Source of the DNA: a bacterium
GTDB taxonomy: Bacteria; Patescibacteriota; Minisyncoccia; Phycocordibacterales; JABMNX01
Length of the DNA: 61,833 nucleotides
Reading direction: 5' to 3'
NCBI GenBank assembly: GCA_002687905.1
Contig: NZBM01000007.1
Span: 1-61,833, forward strand
Shown here: piece after piece, positions 57,934 through 61,833 of the stretch
How the letters are laid out: every line of letters starts with the position of its first letter
How positions within the stretch are numbered: position 1 is the first letter of the stretch
The notes under the pieces: generated by a model
Told to the model about the DNA's origin: nothing
Database searches by the model: none
The model's input: the letters and a program-made list of their open reading frames with translations, nothing else
Program-made: the position numbers and the translations under genes

Positions 57934-58152
57934 TTAGAAAGCTAAGACGCCCAATCTATAGAGCAAATTCCCAACCCAGAGAACCAGAATTAAATATGCT
58001 GTGGTCCATCCCTTTGTAGCAGGGAAGTAGCGTGAGAAAAGGCGAAAGTGTTTTGAATACCACTTATCGCCGCCACACCAAGAGACTAGGTTAGCACCAA
58101 TGCTGTCTATAAGAAGCACAAAGAAAACTATTAACTCAAGTGTTATTTCCAT
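57934..58152 (-). CDS. Small membrane protein
   Basis: Hydrophobic; -10-like TAAAAT 6 nt before ATG. Confidence 0.6.
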   Translation of the reverse strand: MEITLELIVFFVLLIDSIGANLVSWCGGDKWYSKHFRLFSRYFPATKGWTTAYLILVLWVGNLLYRLGVLAF

Positions 58153-58207
58153 ACGTTTATTTTAATCTTTTATATAAAAGAAGTGCAATAAAATTGTCAA
58201 CAGGCAG

Positions 58208-58245
58208 AAACGAAAAAATCCCCGACTAAAAATAGTGGGGATTTT
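58208..58245. terminator. Terminator of csp gene
   Basis: cgaaaaaatcccc-gactaaaaatagt-ggggattttttcg. Confidence 0.7.
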
Positions 58246-58264
58246 TTCGTTTTAGCTTCGTTTG

Positions 58265-58465
58265 TTAAACTTTGCTTACATTCACTGCTTGAGGACCTTT
58301 ATCACCTTCAGTCACTTCGAACTCTACGTCGTCACCCTCTTTAAGAGAGTCAAACTCAGCATTCTTAAGTTCGTTTGAATGAAAGAACAAGTCCTTCTCT
58401 GCGCCTTCATACTTGATAAAGCCGTAGCCCTTATCCATGATGCGCACAATAGTACCTTTTTCCAT
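58265..58465 (-). CDS. Cold-shock protein
   Basis: GTIVRIMDKGYGFIKYEGAEKDLFFHSNELKNAEFDSLKEGDDVEFEVTEGDKGPQAVNV. Confidence 0.93.
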   Translation of the reverse strand: MEKGTIVRIMDKGYGFIKYEGAEKDLFFHSNELKNAEFDSLKEGDDVEFEVTEGDKGPQAVNVSKV

Positions 58466-58574
58466 TTAGAATGAAACTAAACGAGTAAATCTTTGTGCGG
58501 TTTTACCCGCACGCTTCAAATACACTCTAAAGATTAAACCCGACTAGTTCTCCTCAGTAGTTATTTGATTTGTG

Positions 58575-58603
58575 CATTATATTACGCTGCCAGTCAAATG
58601 TCA
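58575..58603 (-). promoter_or_regulatory. csp promoter (TTGACA-N17-TATAAT), ~100-nt leader
   Basis: - strand ttgacatttgactggcagcgtaatataat. Confidence 0.75.
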
Positions 58604-58625
58604 AGAGGTTCAAAAATTAGATTTC

Positions 58626-58750
58626 TTATTTCTTTCCTTTCTTGCTAGCTCTTTCGGCAAGCATGGTGCGCTTTATAGCGAGACGTTTTTTTGTCTTCTT
58701 TGAGCGTGGCGTTCTTCTTTTTTCTATTCCTGTACTTCTTTTTGCCATAA
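58626..58750 (-). CDS. Small Lys/Arg-rich protein candidate requiring -1 shift at an A7 run
   Basis: ATG GCA AAA AAA, -1 slip, AGA AGT... gives MAKKRSTGIEKRRTPRSKKTKKRLAIKRTMLAERASKKGKK*. Confidence 0.4.
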
Positions 58751-58829
58751 TCACGCGATTATACCCAAATATTTAAAAAACGCTATATATCATTTAGCTT
58801 TTCCATTTTACTTCGCTTATACTTACACA

Positions 58830-59399
58830 ATGGTTTTTACAAAAAAGAAAAACCAACAAGCTTTGGCGTTTATTGTGCTCTCGGTATCAATTTTTGTTGT
58901 TTGGCATGCTGTGACTTTTAATAAAGAAGAAGTAGGAGGTTTTTCCTTTGAGAAAGTACCAGAGGATGTAGTCTTTTTAAGGCATGAGGAGGACGAAAGG
59001 ATTGCTGAGGAAGAAGGGGGTGTAGCTATGCTTCATTATGCTACGCCTGAGGCAATAGAAAATGGGGGGCCAATATATGGGCGCTTAGGACACACCATAG
59101 TTTCAATTGAGTATGAGATTCCAATAGACAGCATAGGAGAGCGCCCAATAGGGAAAGAAGGTGAAGGAGGATTTGATTTGATTATTGAGGAATTAGCGGA
59201 AGATAAGAATATTGTTTATGACCATATGCACATTGGTATAGCAAACTCACACACCGGGGGCGAACACCAAGATGATGGGCATAACCATGAACATAATTCC
59301 TCACAAAGCCTTCAGGGGGAAGGAGGAGATGTTTATTTGCTTCACTTTATGCTTATCTCGCACGAAGATGAGGTTAGGTACGGTCTAACTTGTAGTTAA
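58830..59399 (+). CDS. Membrane-anchored His-rich protein
   Basis: N-terminal TM; HMHIGIANSHTGGEHQDDGHNHEHNSS. Confidence 0.75.
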   Translation: MVFTKKKNQQALAFIVLSVSIFVVWHAVTFNKEEVGGFSFEKVPEDVVFLRHEEDERIAEEEGGVAMLHYATPEAIENGGPIYGRLGHTIVSIEYEIPIDSIGERPIGKEGEGGFDLIIEELAEDKNIVYDHMHIGIANSHTGGEHQDDGHNHEHNSSQSLQGEGGDVYLLHFMLISHEDEVRYGLTCS

Positions 59400-59483
59400 A
59401 GAGTCGCTCTTGTTGCTGGCTTTTGTTTACAGGTGTTTTGTGTGGGTATAGAATGAAACTGTAGTTATTTTAATTTGCTCTCT

Positions 59484-60734
59484 ATGAACAGTTCAAAAAA
59501 AGTTGTTGCAACAACGGTCCTTGTTGTGTTGGTTATTGGTGCTTATTACTTTATACACCAATCAGATGAAGTAGATATAACGGGTTTACATATTATGCCA
59601 AATGGCACGGTCATGAATGGTGCTGGCGAAATATTTAAGGATGCAGAAGTGCTTCCTGATGGAAGAATTAAGCTTGGCAATGGAAGAATTGTAGAGAGAG
59701 ACATATTAAGCTTTCCAAAGCGCGGACCAGAAGACAGGGTGGAGAAATTAGAATATGTGATGAAGGATGGAGTTAAGGAGTTCAATCTTTCCATAGATGA
59801 AGTTCAGTGGGAATATGCCGACGGTAAGTATGTTCACGTTTGGGCATTTAATGGCCAGATTCCAGGACCTGAAATCCGTGTCACAGAAGGGGATAAGGTT
59901 CGTGTTGTTGTAAAAAACAATCTTTCGTATATGCCAGGGACTACGGTCCATCACCACGGGTTATTACTAAATGGAAGTAAATTTGACGGCGTTCCGGGGC
60001 TTGATCAATATCCTATAAAACCTGGCGAGACATTTACTTATGAATATACAGCTAATAATGCGGGGACTCATTTCTATCATACCCACGGCTCAAATCATAA
60101 AGACGTGGCAATGCAAGACGATATGGGTCTTTCAGGCGCTTTTATTATTGAACCTCGAAATAGATTTGACGAGAGGCATTCTTCAAATTATGACAAAGAA
60201 TGGGTTTACATGCTTGACGAGTGGGCAGTTGGAGACAGCGGAGTAAACCACGCACTCCATCTTATGGGTGAGGACGGAGAGCACGTACACCAGACCGCAA
60301 ACGTTTTTACGATAAATGGGAGAATATTTCCAGATAATTTAACTGGAGAGGACACCATCAAAGTTGATGAAGGCGATAAAGTTTTAATTCGCTTAATAAA
60401 CAATGGTAGCGAGGCAATTCATCCAATGCATACCCATGGACATCAGTTTGAGTTAATTGCCATTGACGGGAATCTCGTTCCTTTTGCTGCTCGGCAAATA
60501 ATGGACGTTATAACAGTAAATCCGGGTGAGAGGAGAGATATTTTAATGAGAGCCAACAACCCTGGAACGTGGCTATTCCATTGTCATAACATACACCACG
60601 CTATGGGAGGTATGATCCTGGGCTTCTTTTACAATGGATATGAGCCGTGTTGTTTGGACAATCCAGATGAAGCCGAAGAGCTCTTAGAAGATCACACTCA
60701 TGACGGTAGCGAAGGAGAAGACCACGGGCACTGA
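59484..60734 (+). CDS. Multicopper oxidase
   Basis: VHHHGLLL, THFYHTHGSNH, HPMHTHGHQFEL, WLFHCHNIHHAMGGM copper motifs; His-rich tail. Confidence 0.94.
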   Translation: MNSSKKVVATTVLVVLVIGAYYFIHQSDEVDITGLHIMPNGTVMNGAGEIFKDAEVLPDGRIKLGNGRIVERDILSFPKRGPEDRVEKLEYVMKDGVKEFNLSIDEVQWEYADGKYVHVWAFNGQIPGPEIRVTEGDKVRVVVKNNLSYMPGTTVHHHGLLLNGSKFDGVPGLDQYPIKPGETFTYEYTANNAGTHFYHTHGSNHKDVAMQDDMGLSGAFIIEPRNRFDERHSSNYDKEWVYMLDEWAVGDSGVNHALHLMGEDGEHVHQTANVFTINGRIFPDNLTGEDTIKVDEGDKVLIRLINNGSEAIHPMHTHGHQFELIAIDGNLVPFAARQIMDVITVNPGERRDILMRANNPGTWLFHCHNIHHAMGGMILGFFYNGYEPCCLDNPDEAEELLEDHTHDGSEGEDHGH

Positions 60735-60829
60735 TTTACACTTGTCTGTTATGGCAAAGAGACTAATTCTCAATTACGAAAGACTCCATTACTATATCAG
60801 CATTGTCGTCAAGTATAGTTAATGGGGAT

Positions 60830-61110
60830 AGTTAATGGGAATTAATGGGTTAATGGGGATAAGGGGTTAATGGAAGTTAATGGGGATAAGAGTTAATGGG
60901 GATAAGTACAATTAATCACTAAGTTAATGGGAAGTTAATGTTAATGGGTTAATGGGGATAAGTACAATTAATCACTAAGATACGTGGCATAGTATTTTCA
61001 TGCCACGAATGAATAGAGGTTAATGGGGATAAGTACAATTAATCACTAAGATACGTGGTGTTAATGGGGATAAGTACAATTAATCACTAAGATACGTGGC
61101 ATAGTATTTT
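60830..61110 (+). repeat. Nested/tandem partial copies of transposon left end (GTTAATGGGGATAAGTACAATTAATCACTAAGATACGTGG...)
   Basis: Many TTAATGGG units; two copies of the CGTGGCAT...ATGCCACG hairpin at 60983-61007 and 61095-61119. Confidence 0.85.
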
Positions 61111-61111
61111 C

Positions 61112-61783
61112 ATGCCACGAATGAATAGAGTAGCGGTAGGTGATACTGTGTATCACGTCATTAACCGCGCAAACGGCAGAGCCACTATCTTTAAGTCAAA
61201 GAAAGACTACCAACACTTTGAGAGTCTATTAGGAGAGGGAAAACAATTAGTTGGTATGAGAATTCTTTCGTACTGCATTATGCCAAATCATTGGCATCTA
61301 GTGCTTTACCCTAAAAAAAATACAGATATGGGAGAGTTTATGCGCTGGGTAACAACAACGCATGTACGCCAAAGACATTCTCAAACAGAAAGTATTGGGT
61401 ATGGTCATCTCTATCAAGGTACATACAAGTCATTCCCTGTTGAATCTGATAAGCATCTCATTGACCTAATACGTTACGTTGAACAAAACCCACTTAGAGC
61501 TAAACTAGTTAAAAGAGCAGAGAATTGGCAGTTCTCTAGTTTATGGAGAAGAGAGAAAGGTACATCAACACAACAAAAACTTCTTTCTAAATTACCAACA
61601 GCACTACCTAATAACTACATTGAAAGTGTTAATCAAATTTTAAATAAAGAAGTTCTAGAAACGCTTAGAAACTCAGTAAACAAAGGCACACCTCTTGGTT
61701 CTAGTAAATGGACGAAACGCATGGTGGAGAAATATTGCATGGGTAGTACATTAAGAGAACCTGGGCGTCCTAAAAGTGCATGA
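61112..61783 (+). CDS. REP-associated/IS200-like Y1 transposase
   Basis: YHVINRANGRATIFKSKKDYQHFESLL...YCIMPNHWHLVLYP...YVEQNPLRAKLV...WQFSSL. Confidence 0.93.
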   Translation: MPRMNRVAVGDTVYHVINRANGRATIFKSKKDYQHFESLLGEGKQLVGMRILSYCIMPNHWHLVLYPKKNTDMGEFMRWVTTTHVRQRHSQTESIGYGHLYQGTYKSFPVESDKHLIDLIRYVEQNPLRAKLVKRAENWQFSSLWRREKGTSTQQKLLSKLPTALPNNYIESVNQILNKEVLETLRNSVNKGTPLGSSKWTKRMVEKYCMGSTLREPGRPKSA

Positions 61784-61809
61784 TATTAGGACACATAAAT
61801 CAGTGAAAT

Positions 61810-61829
61810 ATTGTACTTATCCCCATTAA
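61810..61829 (-). repeat. Inverted copy of the 5' repeat at the element right end
   Basis: attgtacttatccccattaa = reverse complement of ttaatggggataagtacaat. Confidence 0.9.
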
Positions 61830-61833
61830 CATG

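Noticed and set aside
60830-61110. CRISPR array
   Set aside because: Repeats are variable-length truncations of one transposon end with no regular spacers and no cas genes in the window

Overview
The window looks like an AT-rich patescibacterial (CPR/Parcubacteria-type) chromosome segment. This placement is inferred from compact genes, a split transketolase, reduced ThrS, PheS and EF-Ts, PfkB-type sugar kinase and small-protein style; no search was run. Housekeeping content: glycolysis/pentose-phosphate cluster (gap, rpiB, rpe, tkt N and C halves, pfkB-type kinase, fba); translation genes (rplY/L25, rpmE/L31, prfA, rpsB, tsf, tRNA-Thr(UGU), pheS, pheT, thrS, hisS, rpmF, rpsP, trmD, KH protein); gyrB, dnaE, rnhB, nusB-Nudix fusion, rnc, short SMC-like ATPase, RNase R, rpoB, rpoC, dnaG, rpoD-type sigma, uppP. 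Accessory content: (i) a run of secreted or membrane-anchored His/Cys-rich paralogues (1880-5296), followed by a protein with a predicted N-terminal His and a Cys-less cupredoxin; (ii) a His-rich protein plus multicopper oxidase near the right end; (iii) two Y1/REP-associated transposases with their own palindromes or nested repeats; (iv) a GIY-YIG mini-element wedged between pheS and pheT, with a non-coding relative carrying the same inverted termini just before rpmE; (v) a TrpR-like regulator bracketed by two perfect palindromes; (vi) a GC-rich foreign-looking gene (56266-56952) and several small stand-alone SD/terminator units. A striking window-wide pattern is a TATAAT-like -10 box exactly 6-7 nt before many start codons, which suggests pervasive leaderless transcription. 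All function calls come from reading the translations; no alignments, folds or GC calculations were run.
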